Assembly: GCA_036852015.1 (NCBI GenBank)
Contig: JAANDG010000040.1
Location: forward strand, 372,001-436,000
Direction of reading: 5' to 3'
Source: Pelodera strongyloides
Lineage: Eukaryota; Nematoda; Chromadorea; Rhabditida; Rhabditidae
DNA length: 64,000 nt
Positions 56,101 to 63,792 of the stretch are shown piece after piece; positions within the stretch are counted from its first letter, which is position 1, and each line of letters begins with the position of its first letter. The notes under the pieces were generated by a model. The model worked only from the letters and a program-made list of their open reading frames with translations, did not search any database and was not told the DNA's origin. The position numbers were made by a program, and so were the translations under genes.

Positions 56101-59100
56101 TATTCACAGAGAGCTGGAGGCCCCACATTTGGGACCATTCAACAGCTTTATTTAATGCATTTTGAAATGATATTGGGTCATTAATTGAGGAGAGTTTAGC
56201 ATCGTCAGCATAAAGTGTGCAAGATATTGATTCAGGGAGACACGATGGGAAATCGTTTATATATAACAAGAAGAGAATAGGGCCAAGGCATGTGCCTTGC
56301 GGTACACCAGTTAAACACGTGTATGTATTTGATGTTTGAGACCCTAATGAAACCAGCTGTGTTCTATCAGAAAGGAACTCCTTGAAGAAAGCGAGCATGT
56401 GTCCCTTAATACCATACTTTTCAAGTTTATAGAGGAGTTTGTCAATTGGAACAGTATCGAATGCTTTTTGAAAGTCAATGAAGCAAATGTAAGATTGTTT
56501 TTTTGAATCTAAAGTTTTGGATAGATGGCTGATAGAGTCAAGTAGGGCAGAAGAGGTACAGCGGCGTGAAAGAAAACCGTGCTGGTCGGTTGATATAAGA
56601 TTATTTGTGTGAAGATATGTCAGAGTGTGGCGAGCAATAATACGTTCAAATGTTTTACTAATTGCGCAAGTTAAGGAGATAGGACGGTAATTCGTTGGAT
56701 TTGATCTACAACCCTTTTTGAAAACCGGTTTAACTATTGCGTGTTTCCATATTGATGGCAAACTTTTGTGAAGCAAAAAGTAATTGAATAGAATGGTGAG
56801 GGGAGTAGCAAGGGTTACAGCTGTGTTTTTGAGAAAAATATAAGGAATGAGATCAGGAGAAGTAGAGCACCTATTAGGGACCCTCTTAAGGTATTCATAA
56901 ATCTGAGAGCTGTAGATATCTATAAATTCAAATGTGGACTCCGTTTGGGAATTCAGCTGAGGCTCTAAAATAGAAGTTTGAGGAGCATTGAATACCGTTT
57001 TGAAAATAGTGGCAAACATTTGACATTTGGTTTTGTCATCACTTATTCTGATGCCGTTTTCTATTAAGTTCCCAATGGTATTGGGTTCTTTAAGCCGTTG
57101 GTTTGCATATGCATAAAGGCGCTTAGTGTTTTTAGATTTGGCAATATTGTTCTCTTTTTTGCGAGTGGTACTTTTGATATGATTGCGAATTTTCTTCATA
57201 TGCAAATTAAACCTACGTATTCCAATAATATTCCGCTTTTCAAAAAGGAATTTGGCTTGCTTATTTAGTTGTTCAAGTTTCCTGGAGGGTACATAAGAAT
57301 CTTTCGAAGATATCAGCGGAACCCAATCGTTAATTAATTCTTGACAAATAAGGGTAAATGCGCTATATTTACTGTCACTGTCAGCAAATTGCCCCAGGTG
57401 TAAAGACCAATTGACCTGAGAGATATGCTGATTGATTGCTTCCCAGTTGGCCATTTTCCAATTGAGCCTTGTAGTTTGGTGTTCGGCACCAATACTACCA
57501 AGCACCTCCGTTTTGATCATGAAATGATCCGTAGAGAGAAAAGGCTCTGTGATGGTGCACGAAGCGATATATGGTAACCTGGAACAAAACATTAGATCTA
57601 AAATATTACCCAGCTTATGGGTTGATTCGCTAACAAGTTGGTATAGCGAGAAGTCAGACACAAAATCGCATAAAATCCTACTGCTAATGTTTAGGTTTGA
57701 GTAATTAATACTGCCGCAATTATTTGATTGACACCATTCAATTTCAGGATGATTAAAATCTCCTGTGAATAAAATATTTGATTCTGGCAAAAGATTATTT
57801 CTTAAATAAGAGAAGAGATTTTCATAGCTATCAAAATCGCAAGAAGGGCTGCGGTAGATAGCAATTAAATCATAAACAAAATCACTGATAAATATTTTCA
57901 CATGCAATGCTTGAATACCAATAGAAGTATTAATTATTGCTGCAAGAGTGCATTCAATACTATTTCTAATTAAAACAACTACTCCTCCACCTTTACAATC
58001 TGAAGACCTATCTGACCGAAAAACAACATATTTACCCTCACATGATAGCAAAGAATCAGAAAGAGTGCGAATATCAGCCCAAGTTTCTGTTAAAACAATA
58101 ACTGAATGCGATGGATCAGAAGAAAATTTATATAATTCTAATAACTTGTTGTTAATAGATCGTACATTCAAAGTGCATACAAGCATGTGCGACAAATTGG
58201 AGACAGCTGCCTATGCTGTAGTTTGAAGAGGCGGCGTAGGTTCCTCATCTTCGGAAATCATAGCAGCATCGGGAATGTGCTTCAAAGCGCTGCGATCTCT
58301 GTTTCGGGAGTCTGGGCGAATCGTAGCAGATCTTCCGCGAGTGATGTTGCGCGTCGTAGATGGTCCTCGGCTTTTTGATGGTCCTCGGTTCATGGCTGAA
58401 TCCTTGCGCTTGCGTGAGGCGGTCGATTTTGAACGTGAGGTGACAGGTTTAGAGCGTTGAGTAACAGGACGAGATGGAAGCTCACGCGGACGAGTAAGCT
58501 TAACGATAGCAAGATCCCGAACAACCCATTCCAACTTACCTGCTTCAGCATTTCGAATTCCGGCTTCCTTACGGAGCTCTCGATCACTGGCCAATTCAGT
58601 AGGAGTATAATCCCTACGAATGTACGTGTGGGGCCAGGCTTGAAGAGCCGTGGGCTTTCGTGATCTAAAATAAGATAATAGCTCCAATTGGAGCTGTTGT
58701 GATTGTAAGCGAATCTTAAGTGGCCGACCTCGGCGGTCAGCACCCCGATGGTGTTCAACTCCATCAGGGTGGCGATGGAAAGTAATTCCAGGCAATGCAC
58801 TGATGAGGTTGTCATTGCCAGTCTCCTTGACCAGACTGTCAATGATCTGCTTGTCACTCTGAATAGTATTATAGTAACTCTCCTGCTCCGGCAAGTTGAG
58901 CAGGACAACTTGCTGACATTTCTCTGGATAGCTAATCTTATCGGTATTAGCCTTAACAACTGCAGCGTATGTTGCATTTGCTAAGGAAGCTGCCGTGGTA
59001 AAGTTTCCGGCATTGACATTACAGTTGTTGGAGATTTGGGTAGCAATCTGCTCTGTAAATTGATTATTCGACATTTTTTTAATGAGTGATTGGCTGATTG

Positions 59101-62100
59101 CCTGACACAGTTTGTCACACAATCGTTCAGCCACAGTCTCGGCGATACGAGGAAGATTGGCTTCAAAATAAGGCATGAAATGATCGAGGAAACGAGATAT
59201 ATCAAGTACAGGAATTGGAGACTCAGTAGTTGTCTCAGTCATGGTTAACCGTGACAGGGATGAGAGAGTAAAAATGTAGTTGAATAAGACAAATAATAAT
59301 ACACAGGAAGAGAAATGCTTGATTTTACAAGTAAGTACAAGGGAAATCAGGTATAATAATAATAAATGTTTATTGGAGGCGTAGGGACAAAGAAGACAAG
59401 TTCTTGATTTAGTGGCTATCAGCTCGCAAACCAAAAGGTACCATAACCATAAGATGTTGGTGCGGTAAGGACACCATCATACCAACAGGGATGCTGAAAC
59501 TACGAATAAGATCTAGATTTCTACAAAACGAGACAAAGAGAGGGGAGAGAGAGAAATTGAAAGAGAGAGAGGAATAGAGATAGAAAGGGAAGAAGAAGGA
59601 GAGACAAGGAGTGCTCCGGCGGAAGCGGAAGGATAAAATAAGTGCAATGATTCTGACTTTTAGAATAACTTCGCCACGAAACTCGACTGCGAAACGGCGT
59701 GTCCTGTGGTGGACAATCCATGTAGTAAAGGAATGCCGGCCATGGATCAGGAAGGTGACTATTTTTTTGTTATTTGAGCTATGGATAATGTTTTACGTCT
59801 CCACGGCAAGGACTTCTCAAGTTTTAATTTTTTAGAAGAGCTGGGGTTTTATAGCTTTACGCTTTTTACATCATTTTTAGCAGTAATGCGCTCTCTCAAA
59901 GAATGTCATAAAAGTTCGAAAATTGAATAGTTTGCGATAGGGCACAACTATGTATGGAACATATTTTTTGCCCGTTCGACAGGAATGGAGCACTTACGAT
60001 TAGTGCGATAGGGCAAGCAGTTTCAGTCAAATTACACCTTTTCAGTTTTTTTTTCACATATTTCTTTCAGGATATCCACTCACCTGTTCCACAGTGTCGG
60101 ACGAGTGTCCTCAGGAGTTTTACTGCCATGTTGGTGCCACGTCGGCCACTACTCTTTGCTGTCCAACTGGTAAACCGTACTATTTGTAAAACTATACTAT
60201 TTATTGGAAACATCATAAGTAAAATATAAAAGTAACAGTCATTGCAAAATTGAAGTTTCGTCTGTGTTTTTTTTTAAGTTTCGTCTATGCGCGTAGATAG
60301 CAGTGTTGTGTAGCTCATACGTGCCAACAACCTTATGATAATTAGGTGGGTATAGGCATAGGACATAGGATTATATTATAGATAGTGTGTCAATAAAATA
60401 TTATATTATTATTATAGGATCATCACAGTTGTGCTCCAAGCTAAGATTTTTCCCGTCAGTCCATAGGTTTATGCCGCATGCGTGGATTATACTATAGCTT
60501 GCCCTTTTAATTCCATCAATTAACCATAATTCTAGGCGGCACTGATCCCTGTGCATCTACATTGTCCCGCGGTACGGGAGTTCACGTTCTAAACCGGTGG
60601 TACTACGAGAAAGAAACGAAGGTAGTTTAACTTTTCATGTGTATATGATGCATAAGAATTCTAGTGTACTCGATGCGTTTTAAAAACCGGCCGGTATTTT
60701 GCTTTAATCATGATTTAGCTTTGCGCCAGTTTTGTGTACTCCGGAAAGGGTGGAAACAACAACAATTTCCTGTCGAAAGTCGACTGTCAGCAAGCTTGTC
60801 CGGAGTTTAGGTTGGTGCATATTAAACTAACGTAGTTAGCCACAAAATAAAAATTAAGTAGCACGCACTTGAAGCGTAAAAATGATTTATTTATTTAATA
60901 TTATTAAGTAAGATAACGAAAACTACATGCTACTAGGAGGTTTATCAGACTTTTCGAAATCCTTCGCCTCATGCTCATGAGGGACAGTGCGTTGAATCAT
61001 ATGCCCTATGTCCTATGTGCCTATATAAACTTAATCAAGTTACTAAGATAATTAATTAGTGAGCCAGCCATCCAACAATTAAAATTTATCATTATATAGA
61101 TCACCATACTATTTATTAAGTTATATGATGTATTGTAAACATCATAAGTTAAATATAAAAGCAACAGTCTACCTCATTTTCGTATTAGTGAAGGTAATCA
61201 ATTAATGGCAAGCCAAATTATTAAATAACTTCAAATTATCCTTGTAGATCTCCATGTGCCGGCGGTCTGCCTCATATAGACATGACTGGCCAGTTCACCA
61301 AATGTTCGAAGGAGAGGAATGTCTGTCCGACAACATATTGGTGTCACATCGGGGCTGTAGAGGAGGAAAATGTGCGTTTATCGATTTATTGATTTACACT
61401 TATATTGATTTTCACTTTCGTTATTCTTAAAAGTACATTATATTCTTTTCCAGGTCTGCTGCCCCGGGGCCTCTGACCCTTGTGAACAGCCAATGATCGT
61501 CGGAGACGGGGCACACGCAGTATCCAGGTATTCTAATTATCAACAAGGCAATTAGGATAATTAGAATTGAAGACCAAAAAATGTGATAATTAGACAATTT
61601 GCAACTCTCATTCAGATTCACATACGACCCACTCACACGCACATGTCGACAGTTCTTCTACTCGGGAAGTGGAGGAAATGAAAATAGCTTTTTGACGAAA
61701 AATGATTGCGAAAAACGATGCCCCGGTACGTGTATTATGCATTCGCTTGTTTACTCAATGTTTTTTAACATTGGTATATTTTTGTGCTCTTTTTGGCTTT
61801 GCACATTTTCTTTAATTAGTACATATGTATGTCAGAAAAACTGTACACTTTCCGAAAAGTGTAGCACCAAATGTTTCATGTTACACTTATAATTAAACTT
61901 AAAAAAATATCACGGAAAGTGTACAGTTTTTCTTACATACATATGCACTAATTAAAGAAAATGTGCAAAGCTAACAAGAGCACAAATATACCAATGTTTC
62001 CGGGGATTCGCCGGATGCGCTATCGGTGTACTTTTTCGTACAAAAACGCTTTAATCTGTTGTAAAACGATAAATTTGTAGTGACATTAGACACGTGGCGC

Positions 62101-63792
62101 AGTGAATGTAAGTTGCATGCTCTATGCAGCTGCACAGGCAGTGCCAGTCTGCTCGACTACTAAATCGAACAGAGCTCAGTTTCCTGCGAATACGGGTCTT
62201 ACCTTGCGTTTTACCTTTAGTCTGCAACTTAGCATAACTTCTTCCATGTTTAGTTCTGGTCAACCCTTGTCGTATCGGAGAACCACAACTTGACGACGCA
62301 TTCAGTCACGTGCACTGTACTTCGGATGATGATAGGTTGGTGAATTGAACTGAAATTCAGAACATCGTGTAATAGTTCCAAAACTACTACGTATCTTATT
62401 AGGAATAAGGCGATGTTATGAAGCCAGAAACGATTTTATTTGAATAAGGACTAGCGGAAGTCCCAACATATACCGGCGAAACCGTAGCAAATACCTGCTT
62501 TACCGAATATCAAATTTTCTTCAGCGCTTGTTCCGAGGGCTACTTCTGCCACGTTGGTACACATGAGCATACCACGGTGTGCTGTCCCGGCAAGGCCGAG
62601 CAACCATGTCATGAGGATATGGTACAGGGAAATGGTATCGAACAAGTGCAAAGGTAAGAAAGGTGTAGCACCATTTACCCACGTAGCATTGCCATAACGC
62701 TACTGGAGTGTAGTCATCTTTTCTGTGAACTTATATTTATATGAACACTTTTCATGAATAGCAAAATGTTTCATAATGCACTTATAGTGGCGTAATACGT
62801 TATTAATTTTGAACACTGTCAAAGTTCATGTGATACTGAATTATTTTATCACCATTATATTATGTGCACATCCATCTTTACCACAACACTAGGTCTAGGG
62901 AACCGTTGCTAGCTTGACTTTGTAGCACTTATGACTTTTATCTCAGAACGCCACAGACAACGTGATTCAAAAAATGGGCGTTACCTCCAGACTAGGGTAG
63001 CACACGTCTAGCGTAACCGCGTCTTTGGTGCTCATATATCCGATTGCAGGTTCTATTTCTCGGCCGTCTCGCAACAATGTCTGCCGTTTGTTTACAATGG
63101 CTTGGGTGGAAGTCAGAACAACTTCTTGTCGAAAATTGAATGTGAAATCAAGTGTCCGGGTAGGCAGTTGACCTATTAGTATAAACACCTATTGTGGGAG
63201 CACAGGAGAAATGAGGAGAGAAAGAGAGAGAGACAGAGAGAGATAGATATAGAGATAGAGATATATATGTATAGAGAGAGAGAAAGAAGAGAGAAAGTGA
63301 GAGAGAGAGATGGAGAGATGAGAGAAAGCAGTGGGAGAGAAAGCGAGCATAAAGCATGATGGAAGAATGTCTAAAAACTATTCCTCCTTCTTCATTTCAT
63401 GGCATTTTTCATGGCTTTTGAGAAAGGGAACATAAAGATCTCATTTGATCAAGTTTTCTTGATTAAACAACAGGCAACGGCTATTTTCAGTTCTATCTAA
63501 TCCATGTCCAAATGGTTTGCCGGCTACATCTCCCGCCGGAGAGTTTCTACTTTGTAATGGCGGGTCGTCCTCACTGCTCAGGCACTCTTGCCCAGCTGGG
63601 TTCTGGTGTCATGTTGGGGACGAGGATACGGTAGCTGTATGCTGTCCTGGAGGTACTGTACTATACCAAATCCATTTTTTTACAGTTTTCCATACTCTCA
63701 TCTCACTTACGCTGACTTGAACATAACATTGTAATTCTTTTGAAGCACAGTGTCCAAAGATTCTGATACGGTAGTTCTGTGCTGTCCTGGAG
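44164..63792 (+). CDS. Large secreted lustrin/Kunitz multidomain protein, 3' end beyond window
   Basis: At least 33 exons give about 1,240 residues inside the window. Starts at ATG 44164 with a hydrophobic leader (MALQFLFIPLRIFFVAQEAY). Domain order: L1, K1, Thr/Lys/Pro linker, K2, K3, Ser/Thr/Pro linker, L2, K4, L3, Pro linker, K5, L4, K6, L5, K7, L6, K8, L7, K9, L8. L is a lustrin-type module ending CPxGxxCxxx...CC, and K is a Kunitz-fold domain. Each K is typically split by an intron after the WYFD/FYYD region or after the G(F/Y)xG turn. All nine K domains keep Cys5, Cys30, Cys51 and Cys55 but lack Cys14 and Cys38. Nematode proteins with this mix are extracellular and some act in cuticle moulting (mlt-11 type), but I cannot assign an ortholog. 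Because the reactive-loop disulfide is gone, protease inhibition is doubtful. Spliced exon sets are given in the following block entries. Confidence 0.85.
44430..44610. repeat. 'GGGTTTCCAAGTATG' foldback, intron 1
   Basis: GGGGTTTCCAAGTATGAACC at left pairs with ATACTTGGAAACCCC at right; TCCTTCCAAG and CTTGGAAGGA form the inner pair. Confidence 0.65.
44824..45014. mobile_element. CCGG foldback MITE (family A), intron 1
   Basis: Complete copy with clean left terminus; right end reads CGGACCGGTATTCCGCTTTAA. Confidence 0.8.
46498..46575. repeat. Strong hairpin in intron before K1
   Basis: GCACCCTCGGTTTCTCGG and its exact inverse, CCGAGAAACCGAGGGTGC, 42 bases apart, GC-rich in an AT-rich intron, followed by GCGCGCGAAGCGCGC (a second palindrome). 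It ends about 50 bp before the exon acceptor at 46622. Confidence 0.75.
46856..46905 (-). repeat. Retroposon-like 3' end, minus orientation
   Basis: CTTTTACGCTTCAAGAGCGT then GTACCTTTATTCAAGG is the inverse of the end at 26190-26225. It sits in the intron that splits K1. Confidence 0.55.
47435..48963 (+). other. Lustrin/Kunitz gene block 2: Thr/Lys/Pro linker, K2, K3
   Basis: Exons 47435-47578, 47819-47901 (ETTTKKKKTKKPKVPKTTTK), 48068-48285 (linker and start of K2), 48400-48512 (RWYFDASVQNCVEFTFLGNG to ETC) and 48784-48963 (K3, CFDVPIVGIGHFQIPRW to DRVC). The join 48512/48784 is supported by phase: the last G plus GT gives Gly. K2 has two extra residues between its first two remaining cysteines, 26 instead of 24. 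Confidence 0.8.
48987..49172. mobile_element. CCGG foldback MITE (family A), 23 bp after the K3 donor
   Basis: Complete copy with perfect right terminus; the donor is at 48964. Confidence 0.85.
50690..50785. repeat. Tandem repeat, two to three units
   Basis: CGATAAACGATAATTTGCCG then GAAAGAGAG occurs twice, with a third partial unit (GCGATAAACGAAAATT). Confidence 0.7.
50812..50874. repeat. tRNA-like relic with A-box and B-box on opposite strands
   Basis: The plus strand has a perfect T-arm (GCGGGTTCGATTCCCGC, 50849-50865) with B-box GGTTCGATTCC. The A-box TAGCGTAATCGG lies on the minus strand at 50819-50830. No ordinary tRNA folds from this, so it is a rearranged relic or two abutting fragments. 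Confidence 0.5.
51796..51822. repeat. (CT)n microsatellite
   Basis: Short CT run in the intron splitting K4. Confidence 0.85.
52091..52252. mobile_element. CCGG foldback MITE (family A) 6 bp after a splice donor
   Basis: TTAAAGCG starts immediately after AG|GTGGAG at 52085-52090. Confidence 0.85.
52975..53096. repeat. 'TTCTCGTGTAGTTCCAA' foldback relative
   Basis: Left ACTACCGTATTTTTTGCACG and right GTGTAGTTCCAAAATACGG then CATACTTGCAAACCCC. It ends about 20 bp before the K5 exon acceptor. Confidence 0.5.
53305..53475. mobile_element. CCGG foldback MITE (family A) 12 bp after the K5 donor
   Basis: Complete copy; donor at 53293. Confidence 0.85.
54255..54379 (+). other. Exon for first half of K6, ending in the duplicated donor
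   Basis: Reads DPCSLPLSVGLGSEKLARFY to CEQFTYTGYKGNQ and ends at AATCAG|GTATAA in phase 0. The second half of K6 (NNFATKLDCETAC) starts at 59664, after an intron of 5.28 kb that holds the retrotransposon. Confidence 0.85.
54364..54538 (+). repeat. 175-bp direct repeat, left copy
   Basis: Starts within exon K6a (GTACAAGGGAAATCAG), includes the donor, then an AAT-repeat, AAATGTTTATTGGAGGCGTA and on to GCTGAAACTACGAATAA. By eye it is identical to 59335-59509. Confidence 0.9.
54535..54562. repeat. (AAT)n run at the retrotransposon 3' end
   Basis: About nine AAT units; on the minus strand this is an ATT-type tail, as at the 3' ends of several non-LTR element clades. Confidence 0.75.
55498..58195 (-). 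pseudogene. LINE ORF2: endonuclease-reverse transcriptase, one frameshift
   Basis: The N-terminal 230 or so residues are an APE-type endonuclease (CTLNVRSINNKLLELYKF, VLTETWAD, YRSPSCDF, FTGDFNHPEIEW). The RT follows: FKKGCRSNPTNYRPISLT, FIDFQKAFDTVP, GVPQGTCLGPILFLLYINDF and the catalytic YADD (in CTLYADDAKL). A C-terminal part with RPILEYCSEIWNP is typical of these elements. The frame breaks near 56010 (after DYVTDL); the reading continues in another frame at GVQYSTQLSFQK to a stop at 55498, consistent with one extra base. Without both frames the last 180 or so residues are lost, so this copy is probably inactive unless the shift is a sequencing error. Protein-priming and endonuclease roles are known for the family. 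Confidence 0.85.
58211..59242 (-). CDS. LINE ORF1 protein, 343 aa
   Basis: I start at the ATG giving MTETTTESPIPVLD, because the 64 codons before it run back into the 175-bp repeat. The N-terminal half is helical with a possible oligomerisation segment. The centre (PLKIRLQSQQLQLELLSYFR, then YIRRDYTPTELASDRELRKE and AEAGKLEWVVRDLAIVKL) resembles the nucleic-acid-binding ORF1 core of nematode and arthropod LINEs. The C-terminus is very basic and Arg/Ser-rich (RSKPVTSRSKSTASRKRKDS). ORF1 proteins coat element RNA. The frame is intact. Confidence 0.8.
   Translation of the reverse strand: MTETTTESPIPVLDISRFLDHFMPYFEANLPRIAETVAERLCDKLCQAISQSLIKKMSNNQFTEQIATQISNNCNVNAGNFTTAASLANATYAAVVKANTDKISYPEKCQQVVLLNLPEQESYYNTIQSDKQIIDSLVKETGNDNLISALPGITFHRHPDGVEHHRGADRRGRPLKIRLQSQQLQLELLSYFRSRKPTALQAWPHTYIRRDYTPTELASDRELRKEAGIRNAEAGKLEWVVRDLAIVKLTRPRELPSRPVTQRSKPVTSRSKSTASRKRKDSAMNRGPSKSRGPSTTRNITRGRSATIRPDSRNRDRSALKHIPDAAMISEDEEPTPPLQTTA
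59335..59509 (+). repeat. 175-bp direct repeat, right copy
   Basis: Same sequence as 54364-54538, including the last 16 bases of exon K6a and the donor AATCAG|GTATAA. It ends at CGAATAA followed by GATCTAG. Confidence 0.9.
59664..60621 (+). other. Lustrin/Kunitz gene block 6: end of K6, L5, start of K7
   Basis: Exons 59664-59754 (NNFATKLDCETAC, then PCSKGMPAMDQE, the first half of L5), 60071-60169 (CSTVSDECPQEFYCHVGATS to CC) and 60536-60621 (CASTLSRGTGVHVLNRWYYE). Confidence 0.85.
60645..60707. mobile_element. CCGG MITE (family A), right half, 11 bp before an exon
   Basis: Right arm only (GATGCGTTTTAAAAACCGGC to TTTTGCTTTAA). The next exon begins at 60719. Confidence 0.75.
60719..61725 (+). 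other. Lustrin/Kunitz gene block 7: end of K7, L6, K8
   Basis: Exons 60719-60810 (LCASFVYSGKGGNNNNF to QQAC), 61248-61371 (PCAGGLPHIDMTGQ, CPTTYWCHIGAVEEEN), 61454-61527 (VCCPGASDPCEQPMIVGDGA) and 61616-61725 (FTYDPLTRTCRQFFYSGSGG to EKRCP). Confidence 0.85.
61765..61998. mobile_element. Foldback in the intron after K8
   Basis: Arms of about 90 bp: ACATTGGTATATTTTTGTGC, CACATTTTCTTTAATTAGT and CAGAAAAACTGTACACTTTC at left, and their near-inverse from GAAAGTGTACAGTTTTTC to GCACAAATATACCAATGT at right, with a central palindromic GTGTAG/ACACTT stretch. Confidence 0.75.
62525..63159 (+). other. Lustrin/Kunitz gene block 8: second half of L7, K9
   Basis: Exons 62525-62653 (ACSEGYFCHVGTHEHTTVCC, then CHEDMVQGNGIEQVQ) and 63050-63159 (FYFSAVSQQCLPFVYNGLGG to EIKCP). 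The first exon starts in a phase that does not fit the K8 exon end (61725), so one exon carrying the first half of L7 is missing from the model. A segment near 62145-62215 (AVPVCSTTKSNRAQFPANTG) is a candidate but lacks a donor in the right phase. Confidence 0.75.
63205..63335. repeat. GA-rich low-complexity run
   Basis: Imperfect GAGAGA/GAGATA repeats in the intron between K9 and L8. Confidence 0.85.
63491..63792 (+). other. Lustrin/Kunitz gene block 9: L8 and a partial duplicate exon
   Basis: Exon 63491-63652 encodes L8 (NPCPNGLPATSPAGEFLLC, SCPAGFWCHVGDEDTVAVCC). A second segment, 63751-63792, with acceptor and donor, repeats its last third as VSKDSDTVVLCCPG; both segments start and end in the same phase. 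The gene continues to the right of the window, so its C-terminus is not seen. Confidence 0.75.

Larger units (their letters stand above)
54539..59334 (-). mobile_element. Non-LTR retrotransposon (LINE), about 4.8 kb, minus strand, in K6 intron
   Basis: Carries ORF1 (59242-58211) and, 15 bases later, ORF2 (58195-55498) with endonuclease and reverse transcriptase, a 3' UTR and an ATT-repeat tail. There are no LTRs. The ORF1-EN-RT arrangement is typical of CR1/jockey-like clades; I cannot name the clade without alignment. It is bounded by the 175-bp direct repeat. It lies antisense to the host gene and is expected to be removed with the intron. Confidence 0.85.

Noticed and set aside
59243..59434. 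64-residue extension of LINE ORF1
   Set aside because: Encoded by the 175-bp flanking repeat and junction; the next Met gives the family-like start.
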